Positions 1 to 7,399 of a stretch of 64,000 nucleotides of DNA are shown piece by piece. This DNA comes from Algiphilus sp022763315 (GTDB taxonomy: Bacteria; Pseudomonadota; Gammaproteobacteria; Nevskiales; Nevskiaceae). The notes beneath the pieces were generated by a model. The model was not told the DNA's origin and made no database searches. It saw nothing but the letters and a program-made list of their open reading frames with translations. Position numbers and translations under genes: made by a program. Each line of letters opens with the position of its first letter. Within the stretch, counting starts at the first letter, position 1. Location of the stretch: the NCBI RefSeq assembly GCF_965249985.1, contig NZ_OZ252280.1. One strand, 5' to 3'.

Positions 1-40
1 GCGCAAAGCAGCTCCACACCTGGTACTCCGGAGAACGACT

Positions 41-535
41 ATGCAATTCCCCTCTTTGAAGAAGGCCATCACGGGCGCCACCGTCGCACTGGCCGTCCTC
101 GCATCCTCGCCCACATTCGCCCAATCAGGCCCTGCCTACGACGACACCGGCAAGGCGAAAGCTTTCCCTGGCATCCCCAGCGGCACGGTGGAGGCCATGG
201 GTGGCGAGGAAGGTATCCGTAGCTGGGTGGAAGCACTCTTCCATTACATCCTACTCGACTACCGCATCGCCCCCACCTTTCGTGAGTTCGGCAACATCGA
301 ACGGCAGATCGCGCTGAATACGCAGCTTGTTCAGCGGGTGCTGGGCGGCAACGTGGAGTACATGGGCGCCAGCATGTCGGCAGCGCACTCGGATCTTGGC
401 ATCACCATGACCGAGTTCAACGCCGTGGTGGAAGCGGCCTACAACGCCTGCGATCGCGTCAACTTCCACTACTACCACTGCAACCAGATCATTGCAGGTC
501 TCGCCCCGTTCACTTTCCAGATCGTCACGGAGTAA
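41..535 (+). CDS. Exported group 1 truncated hemoglobin-like protein
   Basis: A 164-residue protein with a signal peptide (hydrophobic stretch 10-25, probable cleavage after A27 in TFA-Q), followed by one globin domain. The globin reading rests on the GGEEGIRSWVEALF helix start (54-67), the D..I...F spacing (73-80) and the AAHSDLGI segment, where H116 fits the proximal heme ligand of group 1 truncated hemoglobins. Most truncated globins are cytoplasmic, so export is unusual. GGAG lies 8 bases before the ATG. It is followed by genes for an FMN-binding and a PepSY-type protein on the same strand, suggesting a shared redox role outside the cytoplasm. Heme binding is inferred, not shown. Confidence 0.8.
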   Translation: MQFPSLKKAITGATVALAVLASSPTFAQSGPAYDDTGKAKAFPGIPSGTVEAMGGEEGIRSWVEALFHYILLDYRIAPTFREFGNIERQIALNTQLVQRVLGGNVEYMGASMSAAHSDLGITMTEFNAVVEAAYNACDRVNFHYYHCNQIIAGLAPFTFQIVTE

Positions 536-661
536 CGGCTGTATCAGACCAACGATCTCAGGCGGCCCCTGGCGGCGCGCATTCTCTGGCGTCGTCGGGG
601 CCTCCGTCGATCTTGGGTTCGAAACTTGCAACGCATTACTCCCCAGGACCCGGAGCCGGTC

Positions 662-1294
662 ATGCAAAAAGACATCAAGAACCGAGGAGAGCAATCCAGT
701 CCCACCGTTACTGCGCGCCCACCCACTCGTCGGCTGGCAGTCATCGACTTGCTTGGAATCGCCGCCTTATGCGTCGGCATGGCAATCGTCCTCCTCGACT
801 ACATCACCAATGTCGCTCAGGCCGAGGAAAAGTTTGAGTTCTATATCTACTTCCAGGAACCCGACGCGTTCCTGGCGCAACACCTCGGTCCGGACACTCC
901 ACCACCGCAAGTGTTGAACATCGACAGTGCGGCGCAAGAGCGCATCCGTGCGGTCTACGGCCGCCCCTTCCCCAAGCCGCGTCTCTACTACTGGGCCGCA
1001 GATGGCAAGACAGCCTGGATCTTCGACGACATCGGCAAGGAAGGCTATCAGCCGACGACCAGTGGATTCGTGGTTGAGGATGGCCAGATTGTCGCTGCAC
1101 GCGTACTGACCTACCGCGAGTCACGCGGAGAGGAAGTCGGTGAAGGCTTTTTCCTTGAACAAATCGAGGGCGCGCGGGCGGAAGGACAGGCCCTCGACCA
1201 GCCGGTCGACAATATCTCCGGCGCCACCGAATCGGTAGAGATGATGAAGCGGATGGCGCTCACCGCGATCGTTTTTGACAGCCTGGTGAATTGA
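662..1294 (+). CDS. Membrane-anchored FMN-binding domain protein
   Basis: A 210-residue protein with one N-terminal membrane helix (about 23-46) and an extracytoplasmic FMN-binding domain of the NqrC/RnfG type. Near the C-terminus the motif DNISGAT matches the [ST]GA[ST] flavinylation motif; T189 would carry FMN attached by an ApbE-type transferase. No apbE is in the window. The ATG at 662 is preferred over an in-frame TTG at 626 because GGAG precedes it by 6 bases. The next gene starts 2 bases after its stop codon, so the two are almost certainly co-transcribed. Electron partner unknown; the upstream exported globin is the obvious candidate. Confidence 0.82.
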   Translation: MQKDIKNRGEQSSPTVTARPPTRRLAVIDLLGIAALCVGMAIVLLDYITNVAQAEEKFEFYIYFQEPDAFLAQHLGPDTPPPQVLNIDSAAQERIRAVYGRPFPKPRLYYWAADGKTAWIFDDIGKEGYQPTTSGFVVEDGQIVAARVLTYRESRGEEVGEGFFLEQIEGARAEGQALDQPVDNISGATESVEMMKRMALTAIVFDSLVN

Positions 1295-1296
1295 CG

Positions 1297-2211
1297 ATGC
1301 CAGATACCTCCTATAGCCCGGCTCGGGCAGAATCGGCCGATAGCGAGCTGATGGAAACACGCTTCAACGGCGCTATCCCGATTGCCGTTCGCCACCTACG
1401 CAGGCGCATGACGTCTCCTACCGCGGCCGCGGCCAATCCCGTACCCGCACGGCGCAACCTTTCTGTTTTCCTGCGCACCTGGCACAAGCGGGCCGGGCTG
1501 TTCGCCTTTGCCTTCATGATCTGGCTGGGTGCAAGCGGGTTCCTGATCAACCAGAGCGCCGAATGGGGGTATGACACCGCCCGCATCGACTGGCCGGTCA
1601 TCACCTCGCTCTATGGTATGCGCGCCTCTCCGCCGCGCGAAGGCTTCACGGCTGGCGATGCCTGGCTGGCACGCGGCGGCGACGACGTCTTTCTCAATGG
1701 AGCCCCCATCGACTATCCGGTGGGCGAACCCGTGGGCATGATCCGCAGCGACGCGAGCGGCCAGACATTGCTGTACATCGCCACGCGGGAATCCTTGTTG
1801 CTCCTCCAGCGGGACGGTAGCGTGTACGATGAGTTGACTCCGCCGATCCTCCCACTGCGTGAGGTGCGCGCGATCGGCACAACCGGCAACGCCATCGTCG
1901 TCGAGGGCGCGCAGGACACGCTGGTCAGCACCGATGGTGGCCTTCGCTGGAACGCCATGGGCAATCGCGACGTCCAATGGTCGACATCAAGCACGCTCTC
2001 AGCGGCGCAACGTGACATGCTCGCGCCCTACTCCATGCCGAGCCTGCCACTCGAACGCGCGCTGCTTGATCTCCACAGTGGGCAGATCTTTGGCGACGCC
2101 GGGACCTGGGTCGTCAATATCGTCGGCCTGATGTCGATCTGGCTGGGTATCAGTGGCCTGTGGATGACGCTACGTCTGCAACGACAACAGAAGCGCCGCG
2201 CCAAAGCTTGA
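1297..2211 (+). CDS. PepSY-associated membrane protein
   Basis: A 304-residue protein with two membrane helices, about residues 68-86 and 270-295, flanking a roughly 180-residue extracytoplasmic domain. The first helix begins WHKRAGLF and ends in GASGFLIN, the form seen in PepSY-associated transmembrane proteins, which in larger relatives bind heme and pass electrons across the membrane. The central domain contains repeats of a beta-propeller-like look (TLVSTDGGLRWNAMG), but I cannot assign it. The ATG at 1297 lies 2 bases after the FMN protein stop; a TTG at 1291 is an alternative. Likely the membrane electron-transfer partner of the two preceding gene products; this is inference from order. 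Confidence 0.7.
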   Translation: MPDTSYSPARAESADSELMETRFNGAIPIAVRHLRRRMTSPTAAAANPVPARRNLSVFLRTWHKRAGLFAFAFMIWLGASGFLINQSAEWGYDTARIDWPVITSLYGMRASPPREGFTAGDAWLARGGDDVFLNGAPIDYPVGEPVGMIRSDASGQTLLYIATRESLLLLQRDGSVYDELTPPILPLREVRAIGTTGNAIVVEGAQDTLVSTDGGLRWNAMGNRDVQWSTSSTLSAAQRDMLAPYSMPSLPLERALLDLHSGQIFGDAGTWVVNIVGLMSIWLGISGLWMTLRLQRQQKRRAKA

Positions 2212-2272
2212 ACACCCATCCAATCGGGGCGGGCTCAGGATGCGCATGCAGATGAGGGGCGGTACTGCATTG

Positions 2273-2737
2273 CTAATGACGACAGGTCACCGGAAGAAAG
2301 CGCGCCGGCACACCCTCTGATCCTTGCGGGGAGGTACAGTCCCAGCGAATGATGCCACCGGTGACATTCGCCGTCATTGCGACGCGCTTGCCCTGAATCG
2401 GTGCCACCTTGAATCGGACACGTATCTGCTGGGCCGCTTGATTCCACCAGATACGCTCGACGTAGACACCGGAAGCCGCGCCATGCGCGGTGCTGACTGG
2501 CAGCCCCAATTCGCGCAGCAGGGCCAGCCAGTTGCTCGAGGTGGGCAGATGGCCATGGACGGCGTGATACTCCACGACCGCCGCTTTAACCGGTGCGAGC
2601 AGCGCAAGACCTTCGCTGACCTTCGCGCGGGTGACGCTATCGCGATAGGCAGGGATGGCCAGACCGGCAAGAACGCCCACGATGGCGAGCACGATCAGCA
2701 ATTCGATCAGCGTCAGACCCCGCGCGCTCCGTCGCAT
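2273..2737 (-). CDS. Type IV pilin-like protein (prepilin)
   Basis: A 154-residue prepilin. The seven-residue leader MRRSARG is followed by LTLIELLIVLAIVGVLAGLAIPAY, in which G7 is the peptidase site and E12 is the conserved Glu+5 of the mature chain. C134 and C152 near the C-terminus fit the disulfide-bounded D-region of type IV pilins. CAGGAGG precedes the ATG by a few bases. It stands alone: convergent with the PepSY gene on one side, and separated from the SDR gene by 108 bases. It could be a major pilin, a minor pilin or a pseudopilin; no other pilus gene is nearby. Confidence 0.88.
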   Translation of the reverse strand: MRRSARGLTLIELLIVLAIVGVLAGLAIPAYRDSVTRAKVSEGLALLAPVKAAVVEYHAVHGHLPTSSNWLALLRELGLPVSTAHGAASGVYVERIWWNQAAQQIRVRFKVAPIQGKRVAMTANVTGGIIRWDCTSPQGSEGVPARFLPVTCRH

Positions 2738-2845
2738 GGCTGCCTCCTGCGTGGCTGCCGCCTATCACACCGATCAGGCAGCCTTCTGCACAGAGGCTAG
2801 CGCGCGCGACGGCCGCCGGCGACCGCCGCGCGCACCGCTGCAGCA

Positions 2846-3709
2846 TCAGTCGATGGCCTTGGGCCGTCGTGCGCGGTGAAAGCCCGTATAGGGCTTGGAG
2901 CGATGGTGTTCCTGCAGCGGGAAGGCCTTGGCGCCCAGCGAGCTGCCGCCGTCGATCTTGATGCAGGTGCCGGTGATAAAGGCAGCGCCTTCGGAGAGCA
3001 GCCAGCAGATCGCGCTCGATACCTCGGCCTCCTCGCCCATGCGCTGCAACGGTGCCAGCTTGCTCAGGCGGGGGATCACTTCCTTGGCGAAGGTGGGATC
3101 GTAGTGGTCCATGCCGCTCGAGGCGATATAGCCCGGCGCCACCGCGTTGACGCGCACGCCCGCAACGCCCCACTCAGTGGCGGCGGTCTCGGTGAAATTG
3201 AGCATGCCGGCACGGGCCGCGCCGGAATGCCCCATGCCGGGCATGCCATTCCACATGTCGGCAATCATGTTGACGATGGCGCCGCCGTTGGCCTTCATGG
3301 TTTGCACGTAGCATTCGCGCGCCATGAGAAAGCCGCCGGTGAGGTTGTTGGCCACCACCGCCTCCCAGCCCTTCTTCTTGATCAATTCCAGCGGCGTTGG
3401 ATATTGACCGCCGGCGTTGTTGACCAGTCCATCGATGCGGCCGTGCGCCTCCAGCACCTCCCGGACGGCGGTGGTCACGGCCTCCTCGTCGCGGATGTCG
3501 AAGGCCAGGGTGCTGACCGCGCCGCCGTCCTCGCGGATCTCCGCGGCAGTGGCATCCAGCTTCTCCTGCTTGCGGCCGGTGATGACGACATGCGCACCGA
3601 GGCTGGCAAGCTCATGCGCGGTGCAGCGCCCAATGCCGCTGCCGCCGCCAGTGACCACCACCACCTTCCCATCGAACTGATTCGGTGCAAGCACCGAGCG
3701 GTAACCCAT
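2846..3709 (-). CDS. Short-chain dehydrogenase/reductase, enoyl- or 2,4-dienoyl-CoA reductase type
   Basis: A 287-residue SDR with the cofactor loop GGGSGIG (21-27), NNAG (97-100) and a C-terminal substrate-binding lid. At the usual YxxxK catalytic site the sequence reads HSGAARAGM, without the Tyr and Lys of classical SDRs. The same HxGAARAG form is found in peroxisomal enoyl-CoA and dienoyl-CoA reductase relatives, so the substitution points to that branch rather than to inactivity. The ATG at 3709 is chosen because AAGGAG lies 7 bases upstream; a TTG at 3730 is less likely. Downstream of the etf genes but separated from them by a terminator. Likely substrate an unsaturated acyl-CoA; exact substrate unknown. 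Confidence 0.75.
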   Translation of the reverse strand: MGYRSVLAPNQFDGKVVVVTGGGSGIGRCTAHELASLGAHVVITGRKQEKLDATAAEIREDGGAVSTLAFDIRDEEAVTTAVREVLEAHGRIDGLVNNAGGQYPTPLELIKKKGWEAVVANNLTGGFLMARECYVQTMKANGGAIVNMIADMWNGMPGMGHSGAARAGMLNFTETAATEWGVAGVRVNAVAPGYIASSGMDHYDPTFAKEVIPRLSKLAPLQRMGEEAEVSSAICWLLSEGAAFITGTCIKIDGGSSLGAKAFPLQEHHRSKPYTGFHRARRPKAID

Positions 3710-3728
3710 CGTACTGACTCCTTGAACC

Positions 3729-3756
3729 AAAAACGCCCCGGCGACGGGCCGGGGCG
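3729..3756 (-). terminator. Intrinsic terminator after etfA
   Basis: Read on the minus strand, a perfect 9-bp stem (CGCCCCGGC/GCCGGGGCG, 5-base loop) is followed directly by TTTTT. It lies 31 bases beyond the etfA stop and immediately before the SDR gene, whose ribosome site starts 7 bases past the T-run. The structure should end the ETF transcript, or attenuate read-through into the SDR gene. Confidence 0.85.
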
Positions 3757-3787
3757 TGAGATTGCGATACGGCGAATGCAGTCGCGA

Positions 3788-4729
3788 TCAGAGCTTTTCG
3801 GCCAGCTCCGGAACGACTTCGAAGAGATCCCCCACCAGACCGTAGTCGGCGACTTCAAAGATCGGCGCTTCCTCGTCCTTGTTGATGGCGACGATGGTGC
3901 GGGCGTCCTTGATGCCGGCAAGATGCTGGATCGCGCCGGAAATGCCAGCACAGATGTACAGCTCGGGCGCAATGATCTTGCCCGTCTGACCCACCTGCAT
4001 GTCATTCGGCACATAGCCGGAATCCACCGCGGCGCGCGAGGCACCCACGGCCGCGCCGATCTTGTCGGCCAGCTTGTAGATGATCTCAAAGTTCTCGGAG
4101 GAGCCCAGGGCACGGCCACCGGATACCACGCGCGGTGCCGACTGCAGGTCCGGACGATCCGACTTGTGAATCTCCACACCCTGGAAGCGGGTGTGGCTCG
4201 GGATCTCGGCATCGACGCTGGCCGCTTCCACCGGCGCGCTGTTGTCGCTGGCCACCGGCTGGAAGGAAGCCAGACGCACGGTGCCGCAGATCAGCGGCTC
4301 GGCAGGGGCTTCCACGGTGATGATGGCGTTGCCGGCATAGATCGGTCGATCAAAGCTGTTGGGACCGTGCACCGCCATGATGTCGGTCACCTGCGGGACG
4401 CCCAGCAGCGCTGCCACGCGCGGCATCAGGTCCTTGCCCTGCGTGCTGTTGGTGGAAATGACGTGGCTGTAGCCGCCCTGCTGGGCCAGCGCCACGATCT
4501 GCGGCGCCAGGGTGGCGGCCATCGGATGCGCATTGGCGGCGTTGTCGACCACCAGGACGCGCGTGACACCGGCCAGCTTGGCGGCCTGCTCGGCGACGGA
4601 CTGGCCGGACTCCGCCAGGATGGCGACATCGACGTCACCGCCGATCTGCTGGGCGCAGTCCATGGCCTTGGCCACACCGGCGTTGAGCTGACCGTCGGCG
4701 TGCTCTGCGATAAGAAGAATCTTGCTCAT
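3788..4729 (-). CDS. etfA: Electron transfer flavoprotein alpha subunit
   Basis: A 313-residue EtfA. The N-terminal domain starts MSKILLIAEH; the C-terminal FAD-binding domain (about 200-313) has VSGGRALGSSENFEII, the GASRAAVDSGYVPND segment and GQTGKIIAPELYICAGISGAIQH, all hallmarks of the family. With EtfB it accepts electrons from acyl-CoA dehydrogenases and passes them to ETF-ubiquinone oxidoreductase, encoded just upstream. The start at 4729 is preferred to an upstream in-frame start at 4801 because it matches the family N-terminus. Gap to etfB is 84 bases; a strong terminator follows. Confidence 0.97.
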   Translation of the reverse strand: MSKILLIAEHADGQLNAGVAKAMDCAQQIGGDVDVAILAESGQSVAEQAAKLAGVTRVLVVDNAANAHPMAATLAPQIVALAQQGGYSHVISTNSTQGKDLMPRVAALLGVPQVTDIMAVHGPNSFDRPIYAGNAIITVEAPAEPLICGTVRLASFQPVASDNSAPVEAASVDAEIPSHTRFQGVEIHKSDRPDLQSAPRVVSGGRALGSSENFEIIYKLADKIGAAVGASRAAVDSGYVPNDMQVGQTGKIIAPELYICAGISGAIQHLAGIKDARTIVAINKDEEAPIFEVADYGLVGDLFEVVPELAEKL

Positions 4730-4813
4730 GCTATTTCCCGAAATCTCGAATGGAAGGGCGGGCGCGGAAGCCTCGATGGGCGATTCATCCGCGCGGCGCA
4801 CACATGCCTGGCG

Positions 4814-5560
4814 TCAGACCAGGCCCTTGGACTTGAGCTTCTCGACCAGCTCGTCGACATCCTTGACCATCTCGCCCTTGCTGCGCTCGGGCGGCGGTGC
4901 GGTCTTGGTGACCTTGATGGCCGCCGCGGGCTCCACGCCCAGCTCGTCCAGGCTGGTGGCGTCCACCGGCTTCTTCTTGGCCTTCATGATGTCCGGCAGC
5001 TTGAGATAGCGCGGCTCGTTGAGGCGCAGGTCGGTGGTGATCACCGCCGGCAGGTCCACTTCCAGGGTTTCCAGGCCGGCGTCGATTTCGCGCGTCACCG
5101 TCGCCTTGCCGTCGGCAATCTCGACCTTGGAGGCAAAGGTGGCCTGCGGCAGTCCGAGCAGCGCGGCGGTCATCTGGCCGGTCTGGTTGGCGTCGTCGTC
5201 GATGGCCTGCTTGCCCATCAGGAAGAGTTCCGGCGATTCCTTCTCAAACACGGCCTTGAGGGTACGCGCCGCGGTCAGCGGCTCGACCGCTTCCTCGGTC
5301 TTGACGTGGATGGCGCGGTCGGCGCCGAAGGCGAGCGCAGTGCGCAGCGTTTCCTCGGACTTGGCACCACCGATGGTGACCGCCACGATCTCGCTGACGA
5401 TGCCCTTCTCCTTCAGACGGACCGCTTCTTCCATCGCGATCTCGTCAAAGGGGTTCATCGAGTGCTTGACGCCATCGGTGACGACGCCCGAGCCGTCGCC
5501 CTTCACCTGAATGCGCACGTTGTAGTCGACAACGCGTTTGACGCTTACCAGAGCCTTCAT
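4814..5560 (-). CDS. etfB: Electron transfer flavoprotein beta subunit
   Basis: A 248-residue EtfB, normal length. It shows the N-terminal MKALVSVKRVVDYNVRI, the signature NPFDEIAMEEAVRLKEKG (about 36-53), the nucleotide-binding DDDANQTGQMTAALLG segment (about 121-136) and the late ITTDLRLNEPRYLKLPDIMKAKKK stretch that includes the partner-recognition loop. AGAGAGG precedes the ATG. It forms the EtfAB heterodimer with the next gene and sits 65 bases after ETF-QO, making a compact electron-transfer operon for acyl-CoA oxidation. Confidence 0.97.
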   Translation of the reverse strand: MKALVSVKRVVDYNVRIQVKGDGSGVVTDGVKHSMNPFDEIAMEEAVRLKEKGIVSEIVAVTIGGAKSEETLRTALAFGADRAIHVKTEEAVEPLTAARTLKAVFEKESPELFLMGKQAIDDDANQTGQMTAALLGLPQATFASKVEIADGKATVTREIDAGLETLEVDLPAVITTDLRLNEPRYLKLPDIMKAKKKPVDATSLDELGVEPAAAIKVTKTAPPPERSKGEMVKDVDELVEKLKSKGLV

Positions 5561-5625
5561 GAAAAACCTCTCTTATCTGCTTGATTCAAAGTCTTTTTAA
5601 TGCGTCACCACAGGGCGCGTAGGGA

Positions 5626-7284
5626 TTACATGGCGCCGTAGTTGGGCCCGCCCCCGCCCGCGGGTGCCACCCAGGTGATGTTCTGCGAGGGATCCTTGAT
5701 GTCACAGGTCTTGCAGTGCACGCAGTTCTGGGCGTTGATCTGGAATCGCTGCCCCCCGCTGCCGTCATCGACCACTTCGTAGACCCCGGCCGGGCAGTAG
5801 CGTTGGGCGGGCTCGGCGTAGGTCGGCAAATTGTGTTCGATGGGAATGCGCGTGTCGCTGAGCACCAGATGCACCGGTTGGTCTTCTTCGTGGTTGGTGC
5901 TCGACAGAAAGACCGAGGACAACTTGTCGAAGGAGAGCTTGCCGTCCGGCTTCGGATACTCGATGCGCGTCGCTTCCGACGCCGGCTTGAGCGCGGCATG
6001 ATCAGGCTGACGGTCGTGCAGGGTCCACGGCACATGGCCACGGAAGATGGACTGCTCGATGAAATTGAAGGCACCGCCGAAGAAGGCCCCCATCTTGTGG
6101 ATGGCGGGGCCGAAATTGCGGCTCTGCTTCAACTCGGCAAAGAGCCAGCTGTCTTCGAAGGCCGTTGTGAAGCGCTCGAGCGTGTCGCCGCCTTCAGCGC
6201 CGTCCATGATGGCGTCGCCACAGACCTCGGCCGCGATCATGCCGCACTTCATCGCGGTATGGCTGCCCTTGATCTTGGCGAAATTCAGCGTGCCGGCATC
6301 GCAGCCGATCAGCATGCCGCCGGGGAAGACCATCTTGGGCAGCGCATTGAGGCCGCCCTTGGTGATGGCGCGCGCGCCATAGGAGACGCGCTTGCCGCCC
6401 TCGAGATGCTTGGCGAGCACCGGATGGTGCTTCAGCCGCTGGAACTCGTCGAAGGGCGACAGATAGGGATTCTCGTAGGACAGGTCGACGATCAGGCCGA
6501 CCGACACCATGTTGTCCTCAAGGTGATAGAGGAACCAGCCGCCGGGGTTGTCGTCGTTGAGCGGCCAGCCGGCCCCGTGCACCACCAGCCCGGGCTCGTG
6601 CTTGTCCGCGGAAATCTCCCACAGTTCCTTGAGGCCGATGCCGTAGTGCTGCGGGTCGCGGTCCTTGTCCAGCTCATAGCGGCTGATCAGCCGCTTGCCG
6701 ATGTGCCCCCGGCAGCCTTCCGCGAACAGGGTGTACTTGGCGCGCAGTTCCATGCCCGGGTAGTAATCGTCCTTGTGACTGCCGTCACGGGCGACACCCA
6801 GGTCGTTGGTCACGATGCCGCGGACGACACCGTCATCGTCGATGATCGCCTCCTGGGCGGCAAAGCCAGGGTAGATTTCCACACCCAGGGCCTCGGCCTG
6901 TTCGCCCAGCCAGCGCACGACCTTGCCGAGGGAGACCACGAAGTTGCCGTGGTTATGCATCGTGCGCGGCACGATGGCATTCGGCAGTTTGGAGGTTTTT
7001 TCGGGCGACTTGAGCAGATGCATCTCATCGCGCTTCACCGGCGTCAACAAAGGCGCGCCGCGCTCCTTCCAGTCCGGAAAAAGTTCATCCAGAGCCCGCG
7101 GCTCGAAGACCGCACCGGACAGAATGTGGGCACCCACTTCCGAGCCCTTCTCCACCACGCAGACATTGATTTCCTTGCCCGCGCTCTCCGCCTTCTGCTT
7201 GAGTCGGCATGCCGCCGCCAGACCGGCCGGGCCGGCACCAACGATGACGACGTCGTACTCCATCACATCGCGTTCTTCAGACAT
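5626..7284 (-). CDS. Electron transfer flavoprotein-ubiquinone oxidoreductase
   Basis: A 552-residue ETF-QO. The N-terminal FAD site VVIVGAGPAGLAAA lies at 13-26; the C-terminal ferredoxin-like domain carries the four cluster cysteines C497, C521, C524 and C527 (CPAGVYE and NCVHCKTCDIKDPSQNITW). It takes electrons from EtfAB and reduces ubiquinone at the inner membrane. GAGG lies upstream of the ATG. It leads the ETF-QO, etfB, etfA series on the minus strand. A TACAAT hexamer (minus strand, 7355-7360) about 70 bases upstream may be a -10 element, but no good -35 is seen. Confidence 0.97.
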   Translation of the reverse strand: MSEERDVMEYDVVIVGAGPAGLAAACRLKQKAESAGKEINVCVVEKGSEVGAHILSGAVFEPRALDELFPDWKERGAPLLTPVKRDEMHLLKSPEKTSKLPNAIVPRTMHNHGNFVVSLGKVVRWLGEQAEALGVEIYPGFAAQEAIIDDDGVVRGIVTNDLGVARDGSHKDDYYPGMELRAKYTLFAEGCRGHIGKRLISRYELDKDRDPQHYGIGLKELWEISADKHEPGLVVHGAGWPLNDDNPGGWFLYHLEDNMVSVGLIVDLSYENPYLSPFDEFQRLKHHPVLAKHLEGGKRVSYGARAITKGGLNALPKMVFPGGMLIGCDAGTLNFAKIKGSHTAMKCGMIAAEVCGDAIMDGAEGGDTLERFTTAFEDSWLFAELKQSRNFGPAIHKMGAFFGGAFNFIEQSIFRGHVPWTLHDRQPDHAALKPASEATRIEYPKPDGKLSFDKLSSVFLSSTNHEEDQPVHLVLSDTRIPIEHNLPTYAEPAQRYCPAGVYEVVDDGSGGQRFQINAQNCVHCKTCDIKDPSQNITWVAPAGGGGPNYGAM

Positions 7285-7399
7285 CCATCACCTCGTGTGT
7301 GTGACTGCGCGTGCCGCGCTCCATGGCCCGGCTCAGCCTCGGTGAAAGCGCAATATTGTAGCGCGCCCGGCATTGCCACCGTTGCGATTGGGACAATCC

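Noticed and set aside
2846..3709. SDR read as an inactive enzyme because the YxxxK site is missing
   Set aside because: The HSGAARAG form is known from enoyl-/dienoyl-CoA reductase relatives and so fits an active enzyme of that type.
2876..5584. Very long plus-strand open frame (902 codons) opposite the SDR, etfA and etfB genes
   Set aside because: It is an antiphase shadow: it crosses three clearly recognisable genes and two intergenic gaps, contains His/Asp/Gly-rich nonsense sequence typical of high-GC antisense frames, and has no motif.
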